From positions 1-16,481 of the forward strand of contig CAJWAY010000019.1 of assembly GCA_913020685.1 (NCBI GenBank): a DNA stretch of 16,481 nucleotides, written 5' to 3'. Under the pieces are notes generated by a model. That model saw only the letters and a list, made by a program, of their open reading frames with translations. It made no database searches and was not told the DNA's origin. Below are positions 7,417 through 14,917 of the stretch, one piece after another. Within the stretch, counting starts at the first letter, position 1; each line of letters opens with the position of its first letter. Position numbers and translations under genes: made by a program. The stretch comes from an uncultured Flavobacteriaceae bacterium. Lineage in GTDB: Bacteria > Bacteroidota > Bacteroidia > Flavobacteriales > Flavobacteriaceae.

Positions 7417-9107
7417 TTTGAGAACCTCAGGTCTTTGAGTTTGAGCTGCACGCTCTTCACCCCTCTGAATTCGTTCTCTTCTAGCGTGAATAAAATCTGA
7501 AAGCGATCTCTGCTTTTGATTTTACTGATATGGTTTGCCATACCGAAGCCAATTCCAGAAAACTTTACTTTTGAAGTATCTGTAACATCAAGTTTTAAAT
7601 GACTTTGATCCTGACCTACGGCTCTGGTTGCTCCTCCATCAAGGCAGTTTTTAGTCATAAACACTGGTCGCATATTACCAGGACCAAAGGGAGACATTTG
7701 GGCTAGAATTCGATAAAATTTTGGTGTGATTTTGTCTAAAGTAATTTCTAGGTCATAGTCCGTTGAGGGAATACGTTGCTCGGGTTTTATGTTTTCTGCT
7801 ACAGCCAATTCAAATGCTTTTTTAAAAGCTAGGTAATCCTCAGGTTTAATAGTTAAACCAGCAGCATATCGATGCCCCCCAAATTGAACAATGTGCTCTT
7901 GGCAGCCCTCTAAAATACGATAGACATCTAATCCCTTGACCGAACGAACCGAACCAGTGTAATAATCTCCTGAAGCAGCGAAAACTACTGTAGGGCGGTA
8001 ATGGGTTTCAATTAATCGGGAGGCTACAATACCCACCACCCCTTTATGCCAATCGGGTTGGAAAACAACAGTTGAGTAAAATTCCTCTTCATGATTGTCT
8101 TTGATCTGATCCATGGCTTGGGAAGTGATTTTTTGGTCCAATTCTTTCCGCTCACTATTGAATAATTCTATGGCCCTAGCGCGAGACATGGCCTCCTCCT
8201 CGTTTTCTGACAAAAGTAAAGCAACCGCATGGCTGCCATGTTTGATTCTTCCTGCTCCATTAATTCTTGGTGCAAGGACAAAAACCAAATCAGAAACGTT
8301 TATTTTTCTTTTGAGTTCATTAACGAAAAAACGTATCCCAAGTCTTGGGTTTTCTTGGATCTGAAGAATTCCAAAATGGGTAAGTATTCTATTCTCTCCT
8401 ATCATGGGAACAACGTCAGCAGCGATAGCCATAGCAACCAAATCCAAAAATGGAACGATTTCCTCTAAATCACCACCACGTTCTTTTGTCAGAGCATGGA
8501 TGAGTTTAAAACCTATACCACAACCACATAAATCTTTAAAAGGATAGGGACAGGTAGCTTGCTTAGGATCTAAAATAGCAGTAGCTTTCGGTAGTTCATC
8601 ACTGGGTAAATGATGATCGCAGATGATAAAATCTATACTTAAACTGTGGGCATAGGAAACTTTATCCATGGCTTTAATCCCACAATCCATAGCTATTATC
8701 AAACTTACGTTTTCTGTCTTGGCCTTTTCAATCCCTTTTGTGGATATGCCATAACCCTCTTCATGACGGTCGGGGATATAATAAGTACAGTAGGGATGAT
8801 TTTGTTTTAAAAAAGAGTATACTAAGGCTACGGCAGTGGTACCATCTACATCATAATCTCCATAAACCATTATTTTTTCACCTTTATCGATAGCTTGAAA
8901 AATTCGATCTACAGCTTTTTTCATTCCTAACATTAAAAACGGATTGTGGAGGTCTGAAAGCTCCGGTCTAAAAAAGGATTTAGCGGCATCATAATCTTCG
9001 ATACCCCTTTGAATCATGATACAAGCAATCTCGAAGGGAACTCCAATTTGTTGTTGAAGCTGCTTAGCTTTGTCCTCATCAGGAATGGGTTTGGGACTCC
9101 AGTTCAT
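7413..9107 (-). CDS. recJ: Single-stranded-DNA-specific exonuclease RecJ
   Basis: RecJ degrades single-stranded DNA 5' to 3' in recombination, mismatch repair and replication-fork processing. This 564-residue protein has the DHH core: motif I YGDYDVDGTTA (82-92), DCG (141-143), DHH (164-166) and the D222 block LDLVAMAIAADV (221-232), all expected to bind two catalytic metals. The DHHA1 domain follows, with GVVGIVASRL (356-365), GSVRSVKG (385-392) and QFGGHRYAAG (408-417), then a C-terminal OB-fold-like region (about 450-560) for DNA binding. The N-terminal 60 residues match the usual RecJ lead-in (PFEIACIMIQRGI, then FRPELSDLHNPFLM). It is the last gene of a minus-strand operon, five bases after rsmI, and ends tail-to-tail in pgi. 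Nothing essential appears to be missing. Confidence 0.97.
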   Translation of the reverse strand: MNWSPKPIPDEDKAKQLQQQIGVPFEIACIMIQRGIEDYDAAKSFFRPELSDLHNPFLMLGMKKAVDRIFQAIDKGEKIMVYGDYDVDGTTAVALVYSFLKQNHPYCTYYIPDRHEEGYGISTKGIEKAKTENVSLIIAMDCGIKAMDKVSYAHSLSIDFIICDHHLPSDELPKATAILDPKQATCPYPFKDLCGCGIGFKLIHALTKERGGDLEEIVPFLDLVAMAIAADVVPMIGENRILTHFGILQIQENPRLGIRFFVNELKRKINVSDLVFVLAPRINGAGRIKHGSHAVALLLSENEEEAMSRARAIELFNSERKELDQKITSQAMDQIKDNHEEEFYSTVVFQPDWHKGVVGIVASRLIETHYRPTVVFAASGDYYTGSVRSVKGLDVYRILEGCQEHIVQFGGHRYAAGLTIKPEDYLAFKKAFELAVAENIKPEQRIPSTDYDLEITLDKITPKFYRILAQMSPFGPGNMRPVFMTKNCLDGGATRAVGQDQSHLKLDVTDTSKVKFSGIGFGMANHISKIKSRDRFQILFTLEENEFRGVKSVQLKLKDLRFSN

Positions 9108-9112
9108 CTTAG

Positions 9113-9790
9113 TTACTTCTTTTTATACCCATCAACACAAATAACAAATTCACCTCTGGGAGGATGTGCCTTAAAGTGATTTAAAGCATGGTTAATTGTC
9201 CCTCTAAATGTTTCTTCAAACATTTTTGACAACTCTCTAGAAATTGAAACAGCACGGTCAGGCCCAAAAATATCGCAAAACTGGTTCAGAGTCTTTAGCA
9301 ACTTGTGTGGTGATTCGTAAAAAATAAGGGTTCGGTTTTCATCAGAAAGTTCTTCTAGGCGTTTGTTTCTTCCTTTTTTAGTAGGTAAAAACCCTTCGAA
9401 AACAAAACGATCAGAAGGCAAGCCACTTTGTACCAAGGCGGGAATCATGGCAGTTGGCCCAGGCAAACAGGTTACTTTTATATTTAGGGATAATGCCTCG
9501 CGAACCAAAAGAAAGCCAGGGTCAGAAATACCGGGAGTACCGGCATCAGATATAAGTGCTATTTGCATTCCAGAAGTCAATTTTGAGCAAATCTCCTGAA
9601 ATTTTCTGTGCTCATTGTTCATATGGAAGGCTCTCATGGCAGTGGTAATGTGATAATGATTTAGCAGTTTACGACTGGTTCGTGTGTCTTCTGCCAAGAT
9701 CATATCCACATGTTTTAGTTTGGCCACTGCCCTGTGGGTAATGTCTCCCAAATTTCCTATAGGTGTTGGTACTAAAAAAAGCTCCCCCAT
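9113..9790 (-). CDS. rsmI: 16S rRNA (cytidine1402-2'-O)-methyltransferase
   Basis: RsmI uses S-adenosylmethionine to 2'-O-methylate C1402 in the decoding centre of 16S rRNA. It belongs to the tetrapyrrole (SAM-dependent) methylase fold. Family blocks: VPTPIGNLGDITHRA (7-21), ILAEDTRTSRKLL (31-43), LISDAGTPGISDPG (79-92), LPGPTAMIPALV (109-120), GFLPTKKGRNKRL (133-145), FYESPHKLLKTL (157-168) and RELSKMFEETFRG (185-197). At 225 residues it lacks the extra C-terminal region of the E. coli protein (about 286 residues), as many Bacteroidota members do. It lies 29 bases after the conserved hypothetical gene and five before recJ on the same strand, so the three probably form one transcript. Confidence 0.96.
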   Translation of the reverse strand: MGELFLVPTPIGNLGDITHRAVAKLKHVDMILAEDTRTSRKLLNHYHITTAMRAFHMNNEHRKFQEICSKLTSGMQIALISDAGTPGISDPGFLLVREALSLNIKVTCLPGPTAMIPALVQSGLPSDRFVFEGFLPTKKGRNKRLEELSDENRTLIFYESPHKLLKTLNQFCDIFGPDRAVSISRELSKMFEETFRGTINHALNHFKAHPPRGEFVICVDGYKKK

Positions 9791-9819
9791 TCTTTTTGGT
9801 CTTTAATATAAAAAGAATT

Positions 9820-10476
9820 CTACTGAAAATTATTCTCCACAATTTTTAAAAAACGAATTTCATATTGCTCTTTGCCTTCCCAATAATTGTAATCAGGCTT
9901 GATTATTTCAAGAATGAATTTTTGGGCATGCTCCCATGACTGAAAAGTGGCTATTTGAGAGATAGCTCGCTGATAGTCTCTATTGTTTTGATCAAATAAA
10001 TGCTTGATAAATGCTAATCTATCGTTCAAATCTACCTTCAGTCCTTTTGAAAATTTATCATTTAAACTTTTTTGTACTCCCTTTTGATTTCCGGTTTCTA
10101 CTTCTTTACGCTCAAACGATAATTCCTCGCTTTTTTCTTGAAATAAGTCGGGTATAGATGTTTTTGTTTCGGGGACTTCTTTGACGATTTCCTCAGTAGT
10201 ATCGTCTATAATGGAGGGTATTTCCTCTCGGTTATTATATTTTAATTGAGTAGTTTCAGAACTCAGTTGAGTTTTGAAAAACTCTTCAGTCTGATCAAAA
10301 TTAGTTTCAAAATCTTCACAAAAATCCTTGTTAAAATCTTCAGCATTTTTAATTAAAATCAAGCGTTCATAAAGCAATAATGTAGCTTCATAAACCTTTT
10401 GATAATTATAAGGTTCATCCATCTCCAGAATTTCTTTCGCCAATTGTTTGAGTTTGTGATGGATTTTATTGGGCAT
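9820..10476 (-). CDS. Conserved hypothetical protein of Bacteroidota type
   Basis: I cannot assign a function. The 218-residue protein has three parts: an N-terminal helical segment (about 1-47), a long acidic low-complexity linker rich in Glu, Thr and Ser (about 48-136, probably disordered), and a compact C-terminal block (about 137-216). The last part contains SLNDKFSKGLKVDLNDR (137-153), AFIKHLF (155-161), YQRAISQIATF (168-178), and PDYNYWEGKEQYEIRFL (194-210), which looks conserved and helical. It has no signal peptide, membrane segment or metal-binding cluster and a single Cys (C53). It is divergent from tdk across a 58-base region and is the first gene of the rsmI-recJ operon. I have an impression that similar proteins occur beside rsmI or tdk in related genomes, but this is recollection. 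A role in DNA or RNA handling is only guessed from the neighbours. Confidence 0.75.
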   Translation of the reverse strand: MPNKIHHKLKQLAKEILEMDEPYNYQKVYEATLLLYERLILIKNAEDFNKDFCEDFETNFDQTEEFFKTQLSSETTQLKYNNREEIPSIIDDTTEEIVKEVPETKTSIPDLFQEKSEELSFERKEVETGNQKGVQKSLNDKFSKGLKVDLNDRLAFIKHLFDQNNRDYQRAISQIATFQSWEHAQKFILEIIKPDYNYWEGKEQYEIRFLKIVENNFQ

Positions 10477-10485
10477 AAATTATGC
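10473..10485. repeat. Palindrome over the start codon of the hypothetical gene
   Basis: GCATAAATTATGC is a perfect 6+1+6 inverted repeat. On the minus strand its 3' arm contains the ATG start codon (10476-10474) of the conserved hypothetical gene, so it could be an operator or could fold in the mRNA leader. Short AT-rich palindromes also arise by chance, and no second copy was found near tdk. Confidence 0.35.
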
Positions 10486-10507
10486 TATAGCAAAGTTTAG
10501 TTTTTAA

Positions 10508-10515
10508 TACCTTTG
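10508..10515 (+). promoter_or_regulatory. Putative -7 promoter element for tdk
   Basis: TACCTTTG is an exact match to the Bacteroidota -7 consensus TAnnTTTG. It ends 19 bases before the tdk ATG at 10535, which would give a leader of roughly a dozen bases, as is common in the phylum. No good TTG -33 element lies at the usual distance upstream, so the promoter may be weak or need an activator. Confidence 0.45.
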
Positions 10516-10534
10516 TCTGACTGTAAATTACAAA

Positions 10535-11170
10535 ATGTTTTTAGAAAATCCCTCAAACCATAAAGAACAATTTGGATGGATCGAAGTGATCTGTGGATCA
10601 ATGTTTTCTGGAAAAACAGAGGAATTAATTCGTCGACTAAAACGTGCACAATTTGCAAATAAAAAAATTGAAGTTTTCAAACCGGCAATTGACAACCGAT
10701 ATGATGATCAAATGATAACGTCACATGATTCAAAGCAGATTCCATCGACATGCGTAAGTGCCGCAGTTAACATCCTCATTTTAGCTAATGATTGCCAAGT
10801 TATAGGGATTGATGAGGCCCAGTTTTTTGATGACGAGATTGTTGAAGTTTGCAATAATTTGGCAAACCGCGGTATTAGAGTAATTATTGCGGGACTAGAT
10901 ATGGATTATCAAGGAAATCCTTTTGGCCCCATGCCGGCACTAATGGCAACGGCCGAGTATGTTACCAAGGTCCGCGCTATTTGTTCTGAAACAGGAAATT
11001 TGGCGCTATACAGCCATAGAAAGTCAGATCAAGAGGGTTTAGTTCTGTTGGGTGAAAAAAATCATTATGAGCCTCTTAGCAGGGCTGCATTTTTTAAGGC
11101 CTCCACTGGGCGAGAACTAAAGAAAGTAAAGAAAAATAATAGAAAAAATCTTGACCATACTTCAGATTGA
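10535..11170 (+). CDS. tdk: Thymidine kinase (type II) with degenerate zinc lobe
   Basis: Tdk phosphorylates thymidine with ATP for nucleotide salvage in the cytoplasm. The 211-residue protein has the Walker A loop GSMFSGKTEE (21-30), the Walker B and catalytic segment GIDEAQFF (91-98, E94 the expected base), and the lasso region after about 145 with YEPLSRAAFFKA (178-189). Classical type II enzymes bind structural zinc through CxxC and CRxC pairs. Here only the first Cys remains (C150); T153 and the SRAA segment replace the others, so zinc is probably absent, a variant I believe is frequent in Bacteroidota. It begins behind a good -7 element, is divergent from the hypothetical gene, and its last 20 bases overlap the start of alr. 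The basic C-terminal tail (KKVKKNNRKN) is unusually charged. Confidence 0.95.
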   Translation: MFLENPSNHKEQFGWIEVICGSMFSGKTEELIRRLKRAQFANKKIEVFKPAIDNRYDDQMITSHDSKQIPSTCVSAAVNILILANDCQVIGIDEAQFFDDEIVEVCNNLANRGIRVIIAGLDMDYQGNPFGPMPALMATAEYVTKVRAICSETGNLALYSHRKSDQEGLVLLGEKNHYEPLSRAAFFKASTGRELKKVKKNNRKNLDHTSD

Positions 11171-12239
11171 TTTAAACAAGTTAGAGAAAAACTACCATTC
11201 TCTAAGGAAAAGGTTGAACCCTCATTCGAAAATGATAGGGGTCATAAAAGCCAATGCCTATGGGGGAGTCTCTGGGCCCATTGCTGAAAGGCTTGTTGAA
11301 ATGGGAATAGAGGCCTTGGCAGTTGCCTATACTGAAGAGGGTGTTCAGTTGCGAAAATTAGGGATTAAGATCCCCCTCCTGGTGTTTTACCCTCAAGTTC
11401 AAAATTTTAGGCCCCTTATCCATAATGATCTTGAACCTGTATTATACAGCAAATTAAGTTGGGTAAAATTTAAAGAAGCTCTTGTAGAAGAAAAACAGTC
11501 AGACTATCCAATTCACATTAAATACAATACTGGTTTGAATCGTATCGGCTTTCATCCAGAGGAGACTGACTGGGTCTTGGAACAATTGAAAGATTCTTCA
11601 TTTAAATTAAAAACTATATATAGTCATCTAGCACAAACAGAAGTTCCAAAACCGAATGAGGATACTGAAAATCAAATTTCTCTGTTCCACCAAATAATGC
11701 AAAAGCATAATCGAGCTTTAAAACACAAACCTGAATATCACCTACTCAATACCTCTGGAGTATTCAATTACCCTGAATTTCATTTGGATTGGGTAAGAAT
11801 TGGTATAGGATTGTATGGCTTTGCCAATCATCCAAAATGGAATAAGACCTTAAACCCAATTGCACAGCTTAAGACAAAAATTACCCAAATTCATAAGGTA
11901 AAGTCGGGTGAAACTGTAGGATATAATTGTGGTTGGAGGGCTAAAAAAGATACTCGTATTGCTGTATTACCTATTGGACATGCCGACGGTTACTCGAGGC
12001 AATATGGTCATGGTAAAGGCTGGGTTTTGGTTAACGGAAAAAAGGCCAATGTAATAGGTAATGTTTGTATGGACATGGTAATGGTGGACATTGGGAAGAT
12101 TCCGTGTGATGAAGAAAGTGAAGTGGTAATGATTGGGTCTGGAATCAGAGCAGATGAGTTGGCAGAAAATGCTGGAACCATTTCCTATGAGTTGCTTTCC
12201 TCTTTAGGAAATCGAATTCCAAGAGTCCTTAAAACTTAA
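11151..12239 (+). CDS. alr: Alanine racemase (PLP-dependent)
   Basis: Alr interconverts L- and D-alanine, providing D-Ala for peptidoglycan. The 362-residue protein has an N-terminal TIM barrel (about 1-230) and a C-terminal beta domain. K33 in KANAYG (33-38) is the expected PLP lysine, R131 lies in TGLNRIGF (127-134), VRIGIGLYG (215-223) binds the PLP phosphate, Y258 in VGYNCGW (256-262) is the second catalytic base, and CMDMVMVDIG (306-315) lies near the substrate pocket. The usual AYGHG motif reads AYGGV here. Many Bacteroidota fuse Alr to MurF; this one is free-standing. The start is TTG at 11151, inside the end of tdk (20-base overlap). The frame closes at the TAA at 11127 and has no ATG or GTG before the conserved IDLNKLEKNY block, so TTG is the best choice. 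Confidence 0.95.
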   Translation: MTILQIDLNKLEKNYHSLRKRLNPHSKMIGVIKANAYGGVSGPIAERLVEMGIEALAVAYTEEGVQLRKLGIKIPLLVFYPQVQNFRPLIHNDLEPVLYSKLSWVKFKEALVEEKQSDYPIHIKYNTGLNRIGFHPEETDWVLEQLKDSSFKLKTIYSHLAQTEVPKPNEDTENQISLFHQIMQKHNRALKHKPEYHLLNTSGVFNYPEFHLDWVRIGIGLYGFANHPKWNKTLNPIAQLKTKITQIHKVKSGETVGYNCGWRAKKDTRIAVLPIGHADGYSRQYGHGKGWVLVNGKKANVIGNVCMDMVMVDIGKIPCDEESEVVMIGSGIRADELAENAGTISYELLSSLGNRIPRVLKT

Positions 12240-12261
12240 ATCGATAGTTGCTGTTATAAAT

Positions 12262-12276
12262 TAAACAGTTTGTTTA
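12262..12276 (+). terminator. Weak hairpin after alr, possible terminator
   Basis: TAAACA-GTT-TGTTTA forms a 6-bp stem with a three-base loop 23 bases after the alr stop, followed by an A/T-rich stretch containing four T. The stem is nearly all A-T and would be weak. It lies between alr and the asd promoter, where a terminator would make sense, but the evidence is slight. Confidence 0.3.
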
Positions 12277-12301
12277 GATTTTAATAAAAAACCAATTGAA
12301 G

Positions 12302-12331
12302 TTGTTTTCAAAATCATAAAGCTTATTTTTG
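12302..12331 (+). promoter_or_regulatory. Bacteroidota-type promoter of asd
   Basis: TTG at 12302-12304 and TATTTTTG at 12324-12331 are separated by 19 bases. This matches the -33 TTG and -7 TAnnTTTG consensus used by the primary sigma factor in Bacteroidota, at a normal spacing. The -7 element ends 15 bases before the asd ATG, predicting a very short leader. It is the best promoter visible in the window and indicates that asd is transcribed independently of tdk-alr. Confidence 0.65.
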
Positions 12332-12346
12332 CCAAAAATTTAATAC

Positions 12347-13336
12347 ATGAAATTAGCAATTGTAGGAGCAACAGGAATGGTTGGGGAGGTTATGCTTCAG
12401 GTCTTGTCGGAGAGAAATTTCCCTTTTACAGAATTGATTCTCGTCGCTTCAAAGAGGTCTGTGGGAAAAAAAATTGTATTAGGCAGTAATTCCCTCCAGG
12501 TTATAAGTCTGAAAACTGCAGTTTCCTTGCGTCCAGATATCGCCTTGTTTTCTGCAGGTGGGTCGACATCTTTGGAATGGGCCCCAAAGTTTGCTGAGGC
12601 AGGTACTTTTGTAATTGACAATTCCTCTGCTTGGAGAATGGACCCCTCCAAAAAATTGATTATTCCTGAAATCAATGCAGGCCAATTGAACTCCTCAGAT
12701 AAAATAATTGCCAATCCAAACTGCTCTACCATTCAAATGTTGTTAGCATTAGCCCCTCTAAAAGAATATTATGGAATAGAACGCATCGTAGTATCAACTT
12801 ATCAATCGGTTACGGGCACAGGAGTCAAAGCAGTTCAACAATTAGAAAACGAGTACAGGGAGAAAAAAGGGGAGATGGCTTACACATACCCAATTCATCG
12901 TAATGCAATCCCCCACTGTGATATTTTTTTGGATAACGGCTACACAAAGGAGGAAATGAAATTGATAAATGAAACCCACAAGATTCTTGACGATTACTCC
13001 ATTAAAGTCACAGCCACTGCAATAAGAATACCCGTGGTAGGCGGGCACAGTGAATCTATAAATGTTGAATTAAAAAAAGATTTTGATCTTGAAGAGATAC
13101 GAAAGCTTTTAAGTGATAGTCCAGGTATAGTTGTGCAAGACAATCCAGATACGAATACTTATCCTATGCCAATTTATGCCGCTGGCAAGAATGAAGTTTT
13201 CGTTGGAAGAATCAGAAAAGATGAGTCTCAAGACAAAACAATTAACCTATGGGTAGTGGCCGATAACCTTCGAAAAGGAGCAGCAACTAATGCCATTCAA
13301 ATCGCGGAGTATTTGCTCCAAGAAAATTTTATTTAA
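12347..13336 (+). CDS. asd: Aspartate-semialdehyde dehydrogenase
   Basis: Asd reduces aspartyl phosphate to aspartate semialdehyde with NADPH, the branch point to lysine, diaminopimelate, threonine and methionine. The 329-residue protein has the N-terminal nucleotide-binding loop GATGMVG (7-13), FSAGGSTS (68-75), the nucleophile C126 in NPNCSTIQ (123-130), TGTGVKAV (156-163), and R227 and H234 in RIPVVGGHSES (227-237), the substrate-binding Arg and the general base. The C-terminal NLWVVADNLRKGAATNA segment (300-316) is typical. The ATG at 12347 sits directly before the conserved nucleotide-binding strand, so the start is secure. It has its own promoter, 107 bases downstream of alr, and is followed by a convergent spacer before accC. 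Confidence 0.97.
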   Translation: MKLAIVGATGMVGEVMLQVLSERNFPFTELILVASKRSVGKKIVLGSNSLQVISLKTAVSLRPDIALFSAGGSTSLEWAPKFAEAGTFVIDNSSAWRMDPSKKLIIPEINAGQLNSSDKIIANPNCSTIQMLLALAPLKEYYGIERIVVSTYQSVTGTGVKAVQQLENEYREKKGEMAYTYPIHRNAIPHCDIFLDNGYTKEEMKLINETHKILDDYSIKVTATAIRIPVVGGHSESINVELKKDFDLEEIRKLLSDSPGIVVQDNPDTNTYPMPIYAAGKNEVFVGRIRKDESQDKTINLWVVADNLRKGAATNAIQIAEYLLQENFI

Positions 13337-13565
13337 TATTGCCTTGTTTATAGACTTTCAATATAGAAATTGGCAAAAAATATTTAGATTTTAGACATTA
13401 GTTTTTCTATTTATTTAAAAATTGAAAGATTAATTAATGATATAATTGCACCCCGATTCGATTGAATTGGAAGATAGCTAAAATCATTTATAATGGAACA
13501 AAATTTAACTTAACAGTCGAATTGAGCAGAAAATCCATGGGAATTTTTCTCACGAGAAAAGACTC
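13337..13565. other. AT-rich convergent spacer between asd and accC
   Basis: This 229-base region separates two convergent genes and holds no convincing gene. It contains an imperfect hairpin soon after asd (TTGCC at 13339-13343 pairing with GGCAA at 13372-13376, with TTTC/GAAA nested inside at 13356-13369), a run of short AT-rich stretches, and a perfect inverted repeat next to the accC end. A 36-codon open frame starting with TTG at 13462 is probably chance. The likely role is 3' ends for both flanking transcripts. Confidence 0.5.
13545..13560 (-). terminator. Inverted repeat just after accC
   Basis: TTTTCTC-AC-GAGAAAA is a perfect 7-base inverted repeat; allowing a four-base loop, it gives a 6-bp stem. 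It begins five bases beyond the accC stop codon on the minus strand. It is A-T rich and has no clear U-tract after it, so it could be an RNA 3'-end stabilising hairpin instead of an intrinsic terminator. Confidence 0.35.
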
Positions 13566-14906
13566 TTAATCCTCCATCGAAAAAGTCTCCATGAATTTGG
13601 TAGTATAATTTCCGGAAATATAATCTGGATGATCCATCAATTTACGGTGAAATGGGATGGTAGTTTTAATTCCTTCAATTACAAATTCATCCAGTGCACG
13701 CCTCATCTTATTTATAGCCTCATCTCTTGTTTGGGCAGTAGTTATGAGCTTGGCAATCATAGAATCATAATGGGGGGGTATGATGTACCCGCCATAAACG
13801 TGGGTATCCATTCTTACCCCATGACCTCCAGGAAAGTGAAGGGTTGAAATTTTTCCTGGACTTGGTCTAAAATCATTAAAGGGATCCTCAGCATTTATTC
13901 TACACTCTATTGAGTGCATTCTGGGGAGGTAATTTTCGCCTGATATTTCAACTCCAGCAGCGACCAAAATCTGTTCTCTTATGAGATCAAAGTTGATGAC
14001 CTGCTCCGTAATAGGGTGCTCTACCTGAATACGCGTGTTCATTTCCATAAAGTAGAAGTTCCGATGCTTATCCACTAAAAACTCAACAGTACCCGCACCT
14101 TCATATTTGATATACTCAGCAGCTTTTACTGCTGCAGCTCCCATATTCTTCCTTAACTCAGGTGTCATAAACGGGGAGGGTGTTTCCTCAGTCAATTTTT
14201 GATGTCTCCTTTGTACAGAACAATCTCGCTCGGATAAGTGACAAGCCTTACCTTTTGAATCTCCCACAATCTGAATTTCGATATGGCGTGGTTCTTCAAT
14301 AAGTTTTTCCATGTACATTCCATCATTTCCAAAAGAGGCGGAGGCCTCTTGACGTGCACTTTCCCAGGCTTTATGTAAATCTTTTTCTTTCCAAACTGCT
14401 CGCATACCTTTTCCTCCTCCACCGGCAGTAGCTTTTAGCATAACTGGATAACCCGTTTTTTTTGCAATTTTTTTGGCTTGATCAAATGATTCCAATATGC
14501 CTTCGGATCCAGGTATTGTCGGAACCCCTGCCGCTTTCATTGTAGCTTTTGCAGTGGCTTTGTCACCCATTTTTTCTATCATCTCTTCTGATGCACCAAT
14601 GAATTTGATCCCATGTTCTTTACAAATTTTTGAAAATTTGGCATTTTCAGATAAAAACCCATAACCTGGGTGGATAGCATCGGCATTACAAATTTCTGCA
14701 GCTGCCATTATATTGGCCATTTTTAGATAGGAATCTGAGCTGGATGGAGGGCCAATACAGACAGCTTCATCAGCAAAACGAACGTGAAGGCTTTCCTGAT
14801 CTGCTGTAGAGTATACTGCTACAGTTTTAATCCCCATCTCTCTACAAGTCCTGATTAATCGCATAGCAATCTCACCACGATTAGCAATTAAAATCTTTTT
14901 AAACAT
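13566..14906 (-). CDS. accC: Acetyl-CoA carboxylase, biotin carboxylase subunit
   Basis: AccC carboxylates the biotin of AccB using ATP and bicarbonate, the first half of malonyl-CoA synthesis. The 446-residue length matches the E. coli subunit (449). It has the N-terminal domain beginning KKILIANRGEIAMR (3-16), HPGYGFLSEN (79-88), the ATP-grasp domain with K116, K158 and the glycine loop GGGGKGM (162-168), ERDCSVQRRHQK (226-237), and the catalytic stretch EMNTRIQVEHP (288-298) containing E288, N290 and R292. The C-terminal domain includes HSIECRINAEDP (331-342) and PSPGKI (348-353). It follows accB by 11 bases in the fabH-accB-accC operon. The carboxyltransferase genes accA and accD are not in this window. 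The ATG at 14906 gives the standard N-terminus. Confidence 0.97.
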   Translation of the reverse strand: MFKKILIANRGEIAMRLIRTCREMGIKTVAVYSTADQESLHVRFADEAVCIGPPSSSDSYLKMANIMAAAEICNADAIHPGYGFLSENAKFSKICKEHGIKFIGASEEMIEKMGDKATAKATMKAAGVPTIPGSEGILESFDQAKKIAKKTGYPVMLKATAGGGGKGMRAVWKEKDLHKAWESARQEASASFGNDGMYMEKLIEEPRHIEIQIVGDSKGKACHLSERDCSVQRRHQKLTEETPSPFMTPELRKNMGAAAVKAAEYIKYEGAGTVEFLVDKHRNFYFMEMNTRIQVEHPITEQVINFDLIREQILVAAGVEISGENYLPRMHSIECRINAEDPFNDFRPSPGKISTLHFPGGHGVRMDTHVYGGYIIPPHYDSMIAKLITTAQTRDEAINKMRRALDEFVIEGIKTTIPFHRKLMDHPDYISGNYTTKFMETFSMED

Positions 14907-14917
14907 TGCTAGGAAAT

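Noticed and set aside
8113..8468. Plus-strand open frames opposite recJ
   Set aside because: They are antisense to conserved RecJ sequence, low in recognisable motifs and have no promoter.
13462..13569. A 35-codon open frame with a TTG start in the asd-accC spacer
   Set aside because: Composition is typical of AT-rich non-coding DNA, the start is weak, it has no recognisable motif and it overlaps the accC end. Conservation in relatives would be needed to support it.
14192..14422. An open frame on the minus strand within accC in another frame
   Set aside because: It lies wholly inside the well-supported accC coding sequence and its translation shows no family motif; it is a shadow of accC.
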